The notes beneath the pieces were generated by a model that saw only the letters and a list, made by a program, of their open reading frames with translations, was not told where the DNA came from and ran no database searches. The translations under genes were made by a program, and so were the position numbers. A DNA stretch of 64,000 nt from Linnemannia elongata (taxonomy: Eukaryota > Mortierellomycota > Mortierellomycetes > Mortierellales > Mortierellaceae), in assembly GCA_036320915.1 (NCBI GenBank), contig JAXBDG010000005.1, forward strand, positions 1,612,001-1,676,000, in the 5' to 3' direction. Below are positions 11,076 to 21,464 of this stretch, one piece after another. Every line of letters begins with the position of its first letter. Positions within the stretch are counted from its first letter, which is position 1.

Positions 11076-14000
11076 TCAATGGCGTCGGTTCAGGTACTGG
11101 CTCATCAGACCCTCCTGCTTCTTGACCGACTTGGGAGCCACAGCAGACGTGGTAGCACTGGTTCCAGATGTGGCGCCTGCGCTAGTAGAGGTGGGGCGAT
11201 TTCGCTCGCTCCGTCGAGGATGATAGCAATCCGAACCCCCTTCATAACTCTTAGTCTCCTCAGGGATCGCCGAGACCATTGATGTTGACGCGTTCCGTCG
11301 CAATGCTGATCTTGGTGCTGATGTGAAAGGAGCAGTAGACCCACCATGCTGCTGCTGCGACGACTTGTGCGACAACAAAGACGACAAGGATGTTAACGAC
11401 GTCTTGCCCTCGATGTCCATAATACCTGATCCAGGACTCTTCTTTTGTTTCTTGACCTCAGTCACAACAACCGGGGTATGCGCCGTCGTCGTCGTCGTCA
11501 TCATCATCGTTGCTGATGCTGTTGTAACTGGAGCTGCCACCACTGATCGCGAACTCGAGCCAGACTCGGGAACAGGCGAAGATGCATTGGCGGTAGAGTT
11601 CTGTCGATCGAAGAAAGTGTTAGCAAGAGTCTCGGCCGCCATGGCCTCCAGGTTGCTCTCGCTCTTTGCAATCTCGTCTCCATGATCGCTGCTGTGTGGG
11701 CCGTCGATGGGATTCTTGTGGCCAGAAGAGGAGGAGGAGGAGGAGGGGTCCTTGTTCAGACTTGAATCTGATCCTGCTGGCGTCCCTCTTGCGGACTGTT
11801 CGACAGTGTCATCGACGGTGGAAGCACCCATTGTGGAAGAGTGCGCTGGCATGCTTGCATCATCAGGACCTCCTGCTTGGACATAGGATTGGAGAGCCGC
11901 CTCGTAGTCCCGGTTCTTTTGGTCTTGACTTGGGCTGCGGCTGCAGACTGGAATCGAAGCCGGATAAGAAGAGCACGCATGCGAGGCCTGGTGATGCTGC
12001 TGCTGTTGGCCGCAAACAGAGCGGTACGCATGCTCCAGTGCATATTGTTGCTGGGGATGACACAACTTGTGGTGCATCAACGACTGTTGGTGAGCCTGCT
12101 GCTGTGCCTGATGGAATTGATGACGATCCTGTCGAACAGCTGCGGCCTCGTTCGATGTTGCTGTAGTAGCGAAATGTGAGAGACCTTGGCTCAAGAGGTC
12201 TTGACGCGAGTTGGCAGAACTTGAGTGCTGATTGATCAAGAACATCCGGTGCTGCTGTTGTTGCTGTTGCTGTTCTGGTGAGAATCCGACATTCGATGAC
12301 ACGTTCATAGCTTGGCCAGCGCCTCCTCCATTGCCACCGGCGCTCCAGGCAGTCGAGTGCAACGAAGGCTGTGGCACACGGGTCTGCTGCGTTTGTCCCC
12401 AAGCGACATAGCTGGCCTGAGTTGGCCGATTAAAAGGGACCAGAAGCTGCTGTCCCTCAAGCGACGACTGATTTGATGCAGGGAGAGCAGACGGGGAAGA
12501 GTCCATTCGCAGCAAGCTCGCTGCCTCGCGTTGTTGCTGAAATTGGCCCTGCTGGGGTGGCGACGAGTCGAGTGTGAATGACCCTGCACCATGACCGTAG
12601 GATCCTGAATCGTGAGCAGAAATATCTGGCTGCCATTCACCAGGGCTCGTCGGGTAGGTGGCTTGCAAGCTTGTAAGGCTGTATCCACTCGTGTCATAAC
12701 TACCGTACTGTGCCAACCCGTATGCTGGTCCAACTTGCCCAAACTCGTACACAACAGGCCGGTTGCCTTGGTATTGGCTGACTCCCGATCTTGATGAATG
12801 GTCGACGAGGTAGCCACTTTGTTGAACCGCCCTGGTAGAATGTCGGGTCGAGGAAGAACGAGGCCGACGCTGAGCACCTTCAACGTCACCATAGGGTGAC
12901 GAAGTTGATGTCAAATCGCCAGCTCCAACGCCTAGTCCATGAGAGTGGAACCACCTCATCGCCATCGCCTCAGAATACTCTGCACCCGAAGGATCACCAG
13001 AGTACATGCCCTCTGAAACGACAGACAACATATCAGCAGGACTCGGGTACTCGATCATCCTGGTGACCTTGCTTTTGCTCTGCGATCGACCAAGTTTCAT
13101 GGTTGTACTGCAAGCATGACATACAGCCTCGCCCTTCGGACCCTTCTTCCAAGTCGGACTAGTGCGAGTGTGACACTGAACACAAGGGGCGTGCTCTGGG
13201 ACGATGCGCTGCACTTTGATAGTTCCATCCTTGGCCAGGTAGTGTGGTCGTGACTTGCCATGTAGCTTCTGGTACAATCCACAGGCGTTGCAGAGCAAGA
13301 TTCGTCCTTTGGGGCATCGTCTCCAACTGGGGGTCGTCGTCGTCTGACAGTTATTGCATGCCTTGGGATCGGGATCTCGATCTTGTATTTCATGACGACG
13401 GTGCGACTGTGGACCTTCAGAACCGGTGGTGTCGTTTTCATGTTTGAAGGACTCTGATCGGACAGTCATACTCGGCGATTCTAGCAACTCATTCGCACTA
13501 GAAGGACCCTCAGCCTTGACTCCAGAAGGCTGTTGTCGCGGAGGATCGTGGCGGTTAGAGGTTCCATATGGCGCCTGATGGTGGCGCCGATCGCGTCGTC
13601 GTCTCGCCATAGGAATCTCTTGGAATCCCATTGGGACAGGGTAAGGATGCGGCATGGGCAAAAGTCCCATTCCAGGAGGGGTGGAGTAGTGGGCGGCGTT
13701 GTAGAGTTCTATGTAGTGTGCAGGTGCGTGGTGAGCGCCTTGGGGTCCGAGAGCATAATGGCTACGATCAAGCATCGGTGACTCGGGTAAAGGAACACTC
13801 TGATAGAAGCCAGCGATCTCCTTGACTCCTGGTAATGGCGGTTGGGTCGTATGTGGCTGTTGGGGTTGCTGGATTAAGGTGCCAAAGGATGTTTGTTGCG
13901 CTTGAGCTTGATGCTGATAATTGGCGGGGGTGTAGGGAACCAAACCGCCCGAGGAGGTAGTTGCTTGTCCAGGTTGGGTCCAGGTCTCGTCTGAAAGAAT

Positions 14001-14924
14001 GCCACCAGATGTTCCGGTTGATGGGGGGGTAATCTCGTAGGCTTGCACTTCGCCTTCAGTTTGGCCGCTCTGGTGGAAATCCTCGTTGGAGATGAGGGCC
14101 AGACCCAGCGATGGTTGGCCAGAGATGCTGGTTGCGGAATCCTCCTCAATCTTGACCTGACCGACGGGTGGAGAGAACAACGACGGCTGTTGATTGGAGA
14201 TATGTGACGAGGGTTCGTTCTCGTCATCGTCCAGTAGAACTATGGACGAGTATGTGTGACTGGACGACGACGCATGGGCCATGGTGTCTGAAGAGCCAGC
14301 CGACCCGCCGATGGTCCCCACGTGACTGTAGGCGCCACCACCACGACCAAGCTGCTGCCGTATGGGTGAATTCTCTCCTGCTTCTGCAAAGTCATGATCA
14401 CCAAGACTGTGCGTTTTTTGGTCAAGCTCATGCCGCCCAACAGGTCCTGAGAAAGGCTCCATCATCGGTGAAGCTTGGTGTATCGGCAGGTCATGGATAC
14501 CCTGGCTGATCGAAAAGTCTGTGTTACTCACATCCTCCGGATCCTCCTGCGGACAGGGCACAAACCCAAGCGTGACTTGGGACAAGATTTGACCACCGGG
14601 TGGAGTATGCGTTGCCGACCGAGAGCCTTGGCGTTTCTTGACGGGCTCGAGAGATGGGTCCTGGTGATCAGTATCGTGTTGAGAACGCTTCCCCGTCTGT
14701 GTCTGCGTCTGTGTCTGCATCTGTTGTTTTGGTTTGGCTGCGGGCTTGACCTTGACGGCGGCGGTCGCTTGACTGGTCTCCTTGAAAGGCAAGTCCTCAG
14801 AGTCTGTCACAGGTTGCGGTTGCTGCGGTGGACCATCTTTGGGGTCTGGATCTTGGTCTGGGCGCGGGGAGGAGGACAAGGATGTTACTGATAGCTTTGG
14901 ATGTGAAGGATGCGCGGAATCCAT
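11076..14924 (-). CDS. GATA-type transcription factor with two zinc fingers
   Basis: A single uninterrupted exon encodes 1,282 residues from the ATG at 14924 (MDSAHPSHPKLS). The frame is open 40 codons further upstream, but that stretch is the translation of an (AG)n microsatellite, so the internal ATG is preferred. Two GATA-type fingers lie near residues 523-548 (C-X2-C-X18-C-X2-C, with CNACGLYQKLHGKSRP after it) and 581-605 (C-X2-C-X17-C-X2-C). Finger 1 is canonical and should bind GATA motifs; finger 2 lacks the CNACGL signature and reads CHACSTTMKL, so it may have a structural or accessory role. The rest is low complexity: Gln runs (near 12240-12280), His/Gln-rich, Ser-rich and Pro-rich stretches typical of activation regions. 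Spacing and absence of a Cys-rich linker argue against a siderophore repressor of the SreA/Urbs1 type. Target pathway unknown. Confidence 0.88.
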   Translation of the reverse strand: MDSAHPSHPKLSVTSLSSSPRPDQDPDPKDGPPQQPQPVTDSEDLPFKETSQATAAVKVKPAAKPKQQMQTQTQTQTGKRSQHDTDHQDPSLEPVKKRQGSRSATHTPPGGQILSQVTLGFVPCPQEDPEDVSNTDFSISQGIHDLPIHQASPMMEPFSGPVGRHELDQKTHSLGDHDFAEAGENSPIRQQLGRGGGAYSHVGTIGGSAGSSDTMAHASSSSHTYSSIVLLDDDENEPSSHISNQQPSLFSPPVGQVKIEEDSATSISGQPSLGLALISNEDFHQSGQTEGEVQAYEITPPSTGTSGGILSDETWTQPGQATTSSGGLVPYTPANYQHQAQAQQTSFGTLIQQPQQPHTTQPPLPGVKEIAGFYQSVPLPESPMLDRSHYALGPQGAHHAPAHYIELYNAAHYSTPPGMGLLPMPHPYPVPMGFQEIPMARRRRDRRHHQAPYGTSNRHDPPRQQPSGVKAEGPSSANELLESPSMTVRSESFKHENDTTGSEGPQSHRRHEIQDRDPDPKACNNCQTTTTPSWRRCPKGRILLCNACGLYQKLHGKSRPHYLAKDGTIKVQRIVPEHAPCVQCHTRTSPTWKKGPKGEAVCHACSTTMKLGRSQSKSKVTRMIEYPSPADMLSVVSEGMYSGDPSGAEYSEAMAMRWFHSHGLGVGAGDLTSTSSPYGDVEGAQRRPRSSSTRHSTRAVQQSGYLVDHSSRSGVSQYQGNRPVVYEFGQVGPAYGLAQYGSYDTSGYSLTSLQATYPTSPGEWQPDISAHDSGSYGHGAGSFTLDSSPPQQGQFQQQREAASLLRMDSSPSALPASNQSSLEGQQLLVPFNRPTQASYVAWGQTQQTRVPQPSLHSTAWSAGGNGGGAGQAMNVSSNVGFSPEQQQQQQQHRMFLINQHSSSANSRQDLLSQGLSHFATTATSNEAAAVRQDRHQFHQAQQQAHQQSLMHHKLCHPQQQYALEHAYRSVCGQQQQHHQASHACSSYPASIPVCSRSPSQDQKNRDYEAALQSYVQAGGPDDASMPAHSSTMGASTVDDTVEQSARGTPAGSDSSLNKDPSSSSSSSGHKNPIDGPHSSDHGDEIAKSESNLEAMAAETLANTFFDRQNSTANASSPVPESGSSSRSVVAAPVTTASATMMMTTTTTAHTPVVVTEVKKQKKSPGSGIMDIEGKTSLTSLSSLLSHKSSQQQHGGSTAPFTSAPRSALRRNASTSMVSAIPEETKSYEGGSDCYHPRRSERNRPTSTSAGATSGTSATTSAVAPKSVKKQEGLMSQYLNRRH

Positions 14925-14964
14925 CGAGCTGATAATTGTCTGTTTATGATTTGGCAAGAAGGAA

Positions 14965-15000
<36 letters not shown>

Positions 15001-15849
15001 ATACAGAGAGTGAGAATCAGGACCTTGATGCGAAAAGCTCCCATCTATCTTTTTTTGTGCGCACAGATGCTGTTCCTTAATGCATGCAGGGTCCACCATT
15101 AGCAGATTTTTTCAGACGTTACTTACTGTGGTATGTTTTTTGAGCTGTTTGTAGAAGGGCAGGGAAGGAATGTGAGGAATGGGAGGGTGGCGGGCGATAT
15201 CGGTGTGTAGAGGAGAGAAAGAGAAGAGAAGTGAAATGCCAAAGACCGAGGAGGAGATATCAGTGACTGAAATATATGGGAGAGAGAGAGAGAGACAGAA
15301 TGGTGAGGTAAGAGCGTGTAAAAGGGATCTGAGAGAGAGTGTGAGAGAAAGACGTAGAAAGGTGATGGACAAGAGTAGGTGGCTGACTAAAAGGTATCAC
15401 AGGTCACTTGCTGATCAGTTTTCATCTCTTTCATCAGTGTGTGAATGAGCGTGTCCATATTTCTCTACCCTATCTCCATGCGGGTACAAGAACAGCAGTA
15501 TATCTCGTCTGCGCTCAGACTGATGATCAGCGGAGGTATTATCAACCCATCACCATCCTATCAACATCCAACAGAGTCCCACTCATTTAGTCCCTCTCGT
15601 CGCATCCCCATGGGTAACCTCGGCGATTTCCCTTGAAACTGACGACATATGTAGGTACCCTTCACTGGAAACACTATGAGGCGCAAACAAAAAAAAGTAA
15701 TCCTCGAAGTTAACCATAGACATCCTTCGCGTTGTTTGCATACATATCGTTGTCAGGACCGTGCTGTGCATTTCAAACACAAAAAAAAACGCGTGTAGAA
15801 AAAGATAAAAGAGGTAAAGTGTCACATGATTTTTATTCATTACTAGTAT
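14925..15849. other. intergenic: GATA-factor promoter and F-box gene 3' region
   Basis: About 920 bp between two minus-strand genes. A 27-bp (AG)n microsatellite sits at about 14968-14994 in the probable GATA-factor leader. The centre (15130-15370) is purine-rich with further GA repeats. Nothing here supports a coding or RNA gene. Confidence 0.5.
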
Positions 15850-18669
15850 TTACTCGTGATAGATCCACTGGGAAGAGTTGATGGTGACTCGAAGTCGGCT
15901 AAGCTCCTCATTCCCCGTTGCACCGCCCCAGGTCAAGTTTTCGTGGGCCATGAACTGGATGGCAGCAATACAAAGGTTCTGCCATGGTCCCCGCTCTTCC
16001 ATGTTATCTTCTTTGGCTGCACCCTCCGCCAGCACTCTGTCCACAGCTGCCGCTCCTCTTCGGTGCGAAGAAAAGCTCAACGACGACGATGGCGACAGAC
16101 TCTTCTTCTTCGTGTAGGCTCCTCCAACTCCTTCCTCAGATCCAGCTCCAGAGGACAAGGCGATCGCCGACCGTCTCCATTCTCCCTCGCGCCAGACGCC
16201 CTTATCCCAAGGCCCGTACCGTCTCAAGAGTGACATGAGGGTCGGAGGGATATGGTGAGAGCGACTGTCGACCATAAAGAGACCACAGGCCATCAGACAA
16301 AGTGATAGCAACTCCTGTTTCATGAGTGTATCCTGTCTAATGCGTTCCTCAATCCGATGACGTCTCAGCACCAGCTCCTCATCGTCCATCTCCCGCCGTT
16401 GCTTGTGGATAGAAGGCGATGGTGATGTCGCTGCTCCCGATGCCACCACTGCTGCCATTGTCGCTGGAGAGATAGGGCGAGCAACTCCATTGCAGAACTG
16501 GAGCTTCTCTGTCGATCCTGTGTACTGGATGTGGCGACCGATAGGAGACTCCTCCCATTGAGCAACGTTGGCGCCATGAGCTTGGAGAACGGTCGCCCAA
16601 AGATTCTTGGTTTGGAGTTTCTGGGCCATGCGACGGAACTTTTGGCGAATAGGGTAGGGGATGGTAACACTGGCCGGATAGTGGGTTGTGAAGACAAGCG
16701 AGTGTGCATTGCAGCAAAAGGGGTAAGACTCTTGCATCACGGGAGAAGCGATGGGCGAGGGAGTGTTGGTCGGCATATCCTGACAGCAGACAGCCCTGTT
16801 TGACTCTGGCATGGGCTCGAGCGGCTCTGGACATGTCTTCTTGGAGGAGGAGGGGGAATAAGCGATATCCACATGCAAACGCTGGATGCGATTGTAAAGC
16901 GCAATCAGATCAGACATGCAGCGATGCCACAGCATGACCTGAAAGTACTTTTGCAGGCGGGGGGGAGGGGCAATCAGGGTCGATCGTTGTGAGGTCTTGG
17001 GCTGGGCAGAGGGTCTCTGGGGCAGTCCGTCCTCGTCGTCATTGCTGCTGTTGTTGTCCTCGGCGCCTGAGTCGTAGAGAAAGACGGCGAGATAAGGCCC
17101 CATCCTGACGGCGTATTGCTTGAGGAAGAGTGTATGAAACACTGGGTCCAAGGGATCCTTGATGCTGAGAGCCTCCTTGAAATAATCGGCGATGCTTGCT
17201 GAGACATACCGTGCGCAATTGATGATGGCTCGACGGTGGTTGAGGTATACGATGTTGGGGTCGAACAGAAGGTCTACTATGGCTTGGAATCTGTCCATGG
17301 GGAGAGGGCCAAGGACTTGGACGATGTCATCTGCGGTGGTCTTGTTAGCAGTGGACGCGAGGCTCAATTGTGATGAGGATGCGGATGCATATGAGGAAAC
17401 AAGTGTTGAGCTCGAGAGGGATGTTGGCATGGTTGTTGTCGTTATTACTGTAGAGGTTGTGGTCATTATCGATGAAGGTGGTGTTGCTGTTGTTGCATTG
17501 TCGAGCAAGGGTGTAATGGTGACGGTGGTGTCGGCGTTATTAGCATGAATTTGAGGGAGATGCACCCTTGTGGAAGATTTTGTGCTTGTCTCCTTGGCGG
17601 GTCGACTCCCTGGTTTGGGCTCATACGGGGTTCCCTCCATAATGATCATCACCAAGAGCTCACCCTGAGCCTCCCAATACGACTGACGGCTCCGTGGGTT
17701 GGACGTGCCCTTAATCCTGGCTAAGATGGTCTGCACGGGCGAAGGGGATCCTCCGTTTGCACCGCTGGGCTTGACATACATGATTCCTGAGTTTTCCTGG
17801 TGAAGGATCCTGACCGCACTGTACTTGAACCGCTGGATCTTGGACATGAACCCATTGACCTGTCTGTTCATCTCTTGCGACGCCATCGAGAGCTTCCATA
17901 GCTCTGCCGGGGTGAGGAACTCGAGGAGGTATACAAAGATATCGGAGGGGAGATCGAGAGGGGAGAAACAGGACGCGGAACAGAGAGGGCGACTGCTACT
18001 GCTGCGTTTAGATCGCGTCAGGGATGAGGTGAAGGTTGTTGATGGTCCAGTGGAGGAGAGGGCGGGAGATAGGGGCGAGAAGAGGGTGGAGGCAGACGAC
18101 TTTTTCTTGAGGGAGTTGATCAGTCCTGAGGCTGAGGATGAGTACTTTCTTTTGGGCTTGGACGACAGGGATGAGGACAAGGTGGAAGAGGACAAGGAGG
18201 ACGACTGAGAGGGCGAGGCGGAAAAGGTCTGGCCGGACATTAGGTGGAAGTGGCGATCGCTCATACTAAGGACGTTCATGTTGTTGTTATTGGTATTGCT
18301 GTTGTTACTGTTGCTGCTGGGATCGATATCACCGGTGTTGTGTTGTTCGAAGATGGTGCTATTGTTGCTGTCGTTGTTGAAGTTGTTGAGGCGGGTATCG
18401 AGGGTATAATGTAGACAACTGGGCGACGAGTAATGAGGAAACGAAGAAGAAGAAGAAGAAGAAGAAAGAGTGGGAGATGACGATGAAGTTATATAAAAAG
18501 AGAAGGAGAGAGAGAGAAAGGGTTGTTGGTCGAGAAGAAGCATTCGGCGAAATATTTTAAAGAAATGGTAGTTCAGAGACATTTTTTTTTCTTTTGTACG
18601 TCCAATGGAAAGGAGGGGAGTGATGGAGATCAGGATCAAGGATATCAGAAGGGAAAGGGTAAAAGGCAA
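15850..18669 (-). CDS. F-box-like protein with Ser/Asn-rich N-terminus
   Basis: The open frame spans 939 codons from the ATG at 18669. The first ~230 residues are Ser-, Asn- and Thr-rich, and several in-frame ATGs follow, including MNVLSMSDRHFHLMSG at about residue 131, so the true start is uncertain. An F-box-like motif lies near residues 236-275 (PLDLPSDIFVYLLEFLTPAELWKLSMAS). It would link the protein to Skp1 in an SCF ubiquitin ligase. The remaining ~660 residues contain no repeats or domain that I recognise, though they look globular with blocks such as QKFRRMAQKLQTKNLW and HENLTWGGATG. The substrate is unknown. The frame shows no stop or splice interruption. Another cullin-ligase component, the cullin at 3055-6492, is nearby, but CUL2-type ligases do not normally use Skp1 F-box receptors, so no functional link is claimed. 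Confidence 0.75.
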   Translation of the reverse strand: MPFTLSLLISLILISITPLLSIGRTKEKKMSLNYHFFKIFRRMLLLDQQPFLSLSFSFYITSSSSPTLSSSSSSSSFPHYSSPSCLHYTLDTRLNNFNNDSNNSTIFEQHNTGDIDPSSNSNNSNTNNNNMNVLSMSDRHFHLMSGQTFSASPSQSSSLSSSTLSSSLSSKPKRKYSSSASGLINSLKKKSSASTLFSPLSPALSSTGPSTTFTSSLTRSKRSSSSRPLCSASCFSPLDLPSDIFVYLLEFLTPAELWKLSMASQEMNRQVNGFMSKIQRFKYSAVRILHQENSGIMYVKPSGANGGSPSPVQTILARIKGTSNPRSRQSYWEAQGELLVMIIMEGTPYEPKPGSRPAKETSTKSSTRVHLPQIHANNADTTVTITPLLDNATTATPPSSIMTTTSTVITTTTMPTSLSSSTLVSSYASASSSQLSLASTANKTTADDIVQVLGPLPMDRFQAIVDLLFDPNIVYLNHRRAIINCARYVSASIADYFKEALSIKDPLDPVFHTLFLKQYAVRMGPYLAVFLYDSGAEDNNSSNDDEDGLPQRPSAQPKTSQRSTLIAPPPRLQKYFQVMLWHRCMSDLIALYNRIQRLHVDIAYSPSSSKKTCPEPLEPMPESNRAVCCQDMPTNTPSPIASPVMQESYPFCCNAHSLVFTTHYPASVTIPYPIRQKFRRMAQKLQTKNLWATVLQAHGANVAQWEESPIGRHIQYTGSTEKLQFCNGVARPISPATMAAVVASGAATSPSPSIHKQRREMDDEELVLRRHRIEERIRQDTLMKQELLSLCLMACGLFMVDSRSHHIPPTLMSLLRRYGPWDKGVWREGEWRRSAIALSSGAGSEEGVGGAYTKKKSLSPSSSLSFSSHRRGAAAVDRVLAEGAAKEDNMEERGPWQNLCIAAIQFMAHENLTWGGATGNEELSRLRVTINSSQWIYHE

Positions 18670-20148
18670 AATTCAAAAAGGCAGAAGGCAGAAGAGGCGG
18701 AGAGGGAAGCAGACAGGGAAAGGGAGGGAGAGGGAGGGGAGACAGGGAAACAAAGGGAATTGATTTGAGACCTGTTGCAAAATGTCTTTGGCTTTTTTGG
18801 CTTTGCTCTCTCTCTCTATGCTGGTTATGCGTCTGTCTGGATGTGTCAGTTTGGTCGTGCAAGGGTGTTGCCAGGAGCAGGGACCAGTGGGCGTGTAACA
18901 ATAAAGCGACCCTCGTTTTACAATCGACAATAGGTATCGAAATGTACTCTTGTTGTGTTGGACAATTGGAATATAAAAAGAAAAAACAAGGAAGAGGCTG
19001 GTGGGTCAATGGTGGAGGGTGGTGAGGAGAAGAAAGGAGGGGAAGAGAAACGAGGTTTAGTGAAAGAAGTATTAGGGATGAAGGAAGAAATGGACGAGGA
19101 GAGAATTTAAAAGATTGGAGTTGTTGAAAGAAAAGAACAAAAAAAAAAAAAAAAAAAAACTTAAGATGAGAGATGAATGATAAAAGAAAAAAAGGGACGA
19201 GAGAATTGTCGAGATGATCAAACAATGCAAAAATGGACGTTTTACGCGGAGGAATGTAATAGCACGCAGGCGGAAGCATCAGAAACAGCAGCAGCAGAAA
19301 CAAGGAAAATAAGTCAATGTTAAAAAAATAAGGGGTCGAGCGGGAAGAGGGGGAGAGCAGCAGCAGGATGAGGAGGTGGAAGAGGGGTGCGTGCAAGACT
19401 GGAGCACCAAGCGTGAGCATCCCCTTCTTTTTCATCATCATCACAGATGATGTGTCCGAGTGAGAGAGAGAGGTGAAATGGGAGTGAAAGAAAATGCGAC
19501 ATGCACAGAAGGTAGACGACAATGGGTCAGATGAACACTAACAACAACAATAGCAACAACAATAATAACTCCATCAACCATGTCAACAATAACGACAAAC
19601 AACAACCATGTCAATAACAACAACAACAATAACAACAATAACAACAATAACAAAGACAAAGAAAAAGAAAAAGGCAAAGACAAAGTCAACTATGTCAACA
19701 ACGACGACAGCAAAGACTGTGAGACAACCATGTCAAAATCAAGCAAAAAAAAAAAAAAAAAAAAAAAAAGGGAAAAAAACATCCGATCAAACATAATTTT
19801 GCTGACAACCGACCAAGCGAGCATATGCAAAGTTGCAAGCACACGCCAGCCATGCTTAATTATTTTTCAATTCAGAGACAAGGTCGTCCAGATGAATCCA
19901 GGCAATCGGACGGAGAACAGAGCGGGACTTCGCGGTAACATATCGAGAGAAAACAGGACTAGAAAGAAGGAGCGGCAATGCTACTGCCCACCCTTGCTTC
20001 GATGCATATTTGGTTCACTCCCAGATGCAGCATTTTCAAAACCATACGGGTTGTTGAATGGGTGTGGTCAATTGACACACTGAAAGCGAGTAAGAGAGAA
20101 TAGGGAGCGAGTGAGAGAAGGGAAATAATTTGAGAAAAGGGGCAGAGA

Positions 20149-20175
20149 GGGGGGGGGGGGGGGGGGGGGGGGGGG
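20149..20175 (+). repeat. poly-G tract of 27 bases
   Basis: Uninterrupted G27 on the plus strand, followed 72 bp later by an A39 tract (20248-20286). A G-run of this length can form intramolecular G-quadruplexes. It is also a place where sequencing or assembly length is unreliable. Confidence 0.9.
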
Positions 20176-20246
20176 CGATGTATGGGTGAGTGGATGGATA
20201 GGAGGGAACAACCATACTCATGAGCGATTGTACGACGCGTCCTAAA

Positions 20247-20247
<1 letters not shown>

Positions 20248-20286
<39 letters not shown>
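20248..20286 (+). repeat. poly-A tract of 39 bases
   Basis: Uninterrupted A39. No element with a coding body precedes it on the plus strand, so there is no reason to call it a retrotransposon tail. Confidence 0.9.
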
Positions 20287-20294
<8 letters not shown>

Positions 20295-21464
20295 AGGAAG
20301 GAGTAGTAGTAGAAAAAGAAGGATGAGACAGGCGCGCGTCGGGTGATGCAAAAGAAACAAGACATAGAAGAGATCGAGTGAGCACGCGCCAAGTGTTGAT
20401 GTCAGCGGATAGGTGGCTACGAGAGTATGTGTGAAAAATGTGTCTATTTTAGCGCATGCTGGGAGAGGTCAATTGTCTTATTTCATTTCAGGGCAATTGC
20501 TCTTTGTACTTAACCATGTTTATGGCCCCCGGCGACGGGAGATGACCCTGACGAGTTTTCCATGTCTATCACATGCTGCCAGCTATGCTCAGCTGGTGTG
20601 TATATTAGTATTGTAGCCATGTCGGATACACACGGTCTGAATGCTGATCTGACGATGAACCAACTCCGATCGAGTTCTTATTGCTATCGTTGATCAGATA
20701 AACCCCAAAAATGATGGTTATTGCAAGTCTGTAGGGATGAGATAGACTGAGAAAAGGGCAAGAAGAAGGAGCTTGGTTGCTTTAGAATTAACCCGTGTGT
20801 GTAGTAAAGACGGAAGACCGGAAGAGGTCCTTTGACCCATCTCCTGTTATGTCAACAAAAGCATGCTATTTACCAGGCACAAAGGCACAAAACGAGTTTT
20901 TGTTATTTCAAATGCCGGCGAATATCTTTTCCCGCCGGGGGACTCGACCCTTTCCTCGTCGTGGCAGTGACTTGTTTTTTCTTTGGCTCTCTTTTCCACT
21001 TTCCCACTTTTCCACCCCTCTTTGTGTGCGGATGTGCGGAGGGTGAGTGAGAGCGGAGAAAGGGAGAATCCAACTGGCCGTGGATGTATTCCTTGCTCCC
21101 TCTGTCGTCATCTTCGTGCACACACGACGAACACAAAAGGGCCTTTGCTCTTCATCCCTCTTCGTTATTTATCTCCTCTGCCTTTCTCCCTTCTTCACCT
21201 CTTTACTCTTCTTCTCCTCAATTCACTCACCAGCCACTCCTTCATAGACACCCACTAGATATCCAACACTCACCACTCACAATCACCACTCTCATTCACA
21301 ACTACCCTCACTCAAAACTCCTTGCTTCCTCAAAGCCCTACACCCACTAATACCCTCACACTCCACTCACACTCTTTTGCTCTCACCTTAGCCACCACTC
21401 GACCCCAACTTGCATCCAGACCACCCTATACCCCCCTACTCACCTAACACTCTTTTACATCAAC

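Larger units (their letters stand above)
18670..21464. other. 2.8-kb low-complexity intergenic region between divergent genes
   Basis: The region lies between the divergent F-box and Kei1-like genes. The F-box side (18670-19180) is purine-rich. An (AAC)/(AAT)-rich tract occupies about 19540-19650, an A-run 19746-19768, a G-run 20149-20175 and an A-run 20248-20286. From about 21100 the plus strand is C/T-rich up to the Kei1-like ATG, consistent with its leader. Open frames here encode only homopolymer or simple-repeat peptides. Confidence 0.55.

Noticed and set aside
14925..15044. 40-residue N-terminal extension of the GATA factor with a Leu/Ser run resembling a signal peptide
   Set aside because: The run is the translation of an (AG)n microsatellite in the leader; the MDSAHP start is preferred.
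18557..19522. 321-codon minus-strand open frame upstream of the F-box gene
   Set aside because: Composition is almost only Ser, Leu, Phe and Pro from purine/pyrimidine tracts; it is leader or promoter.
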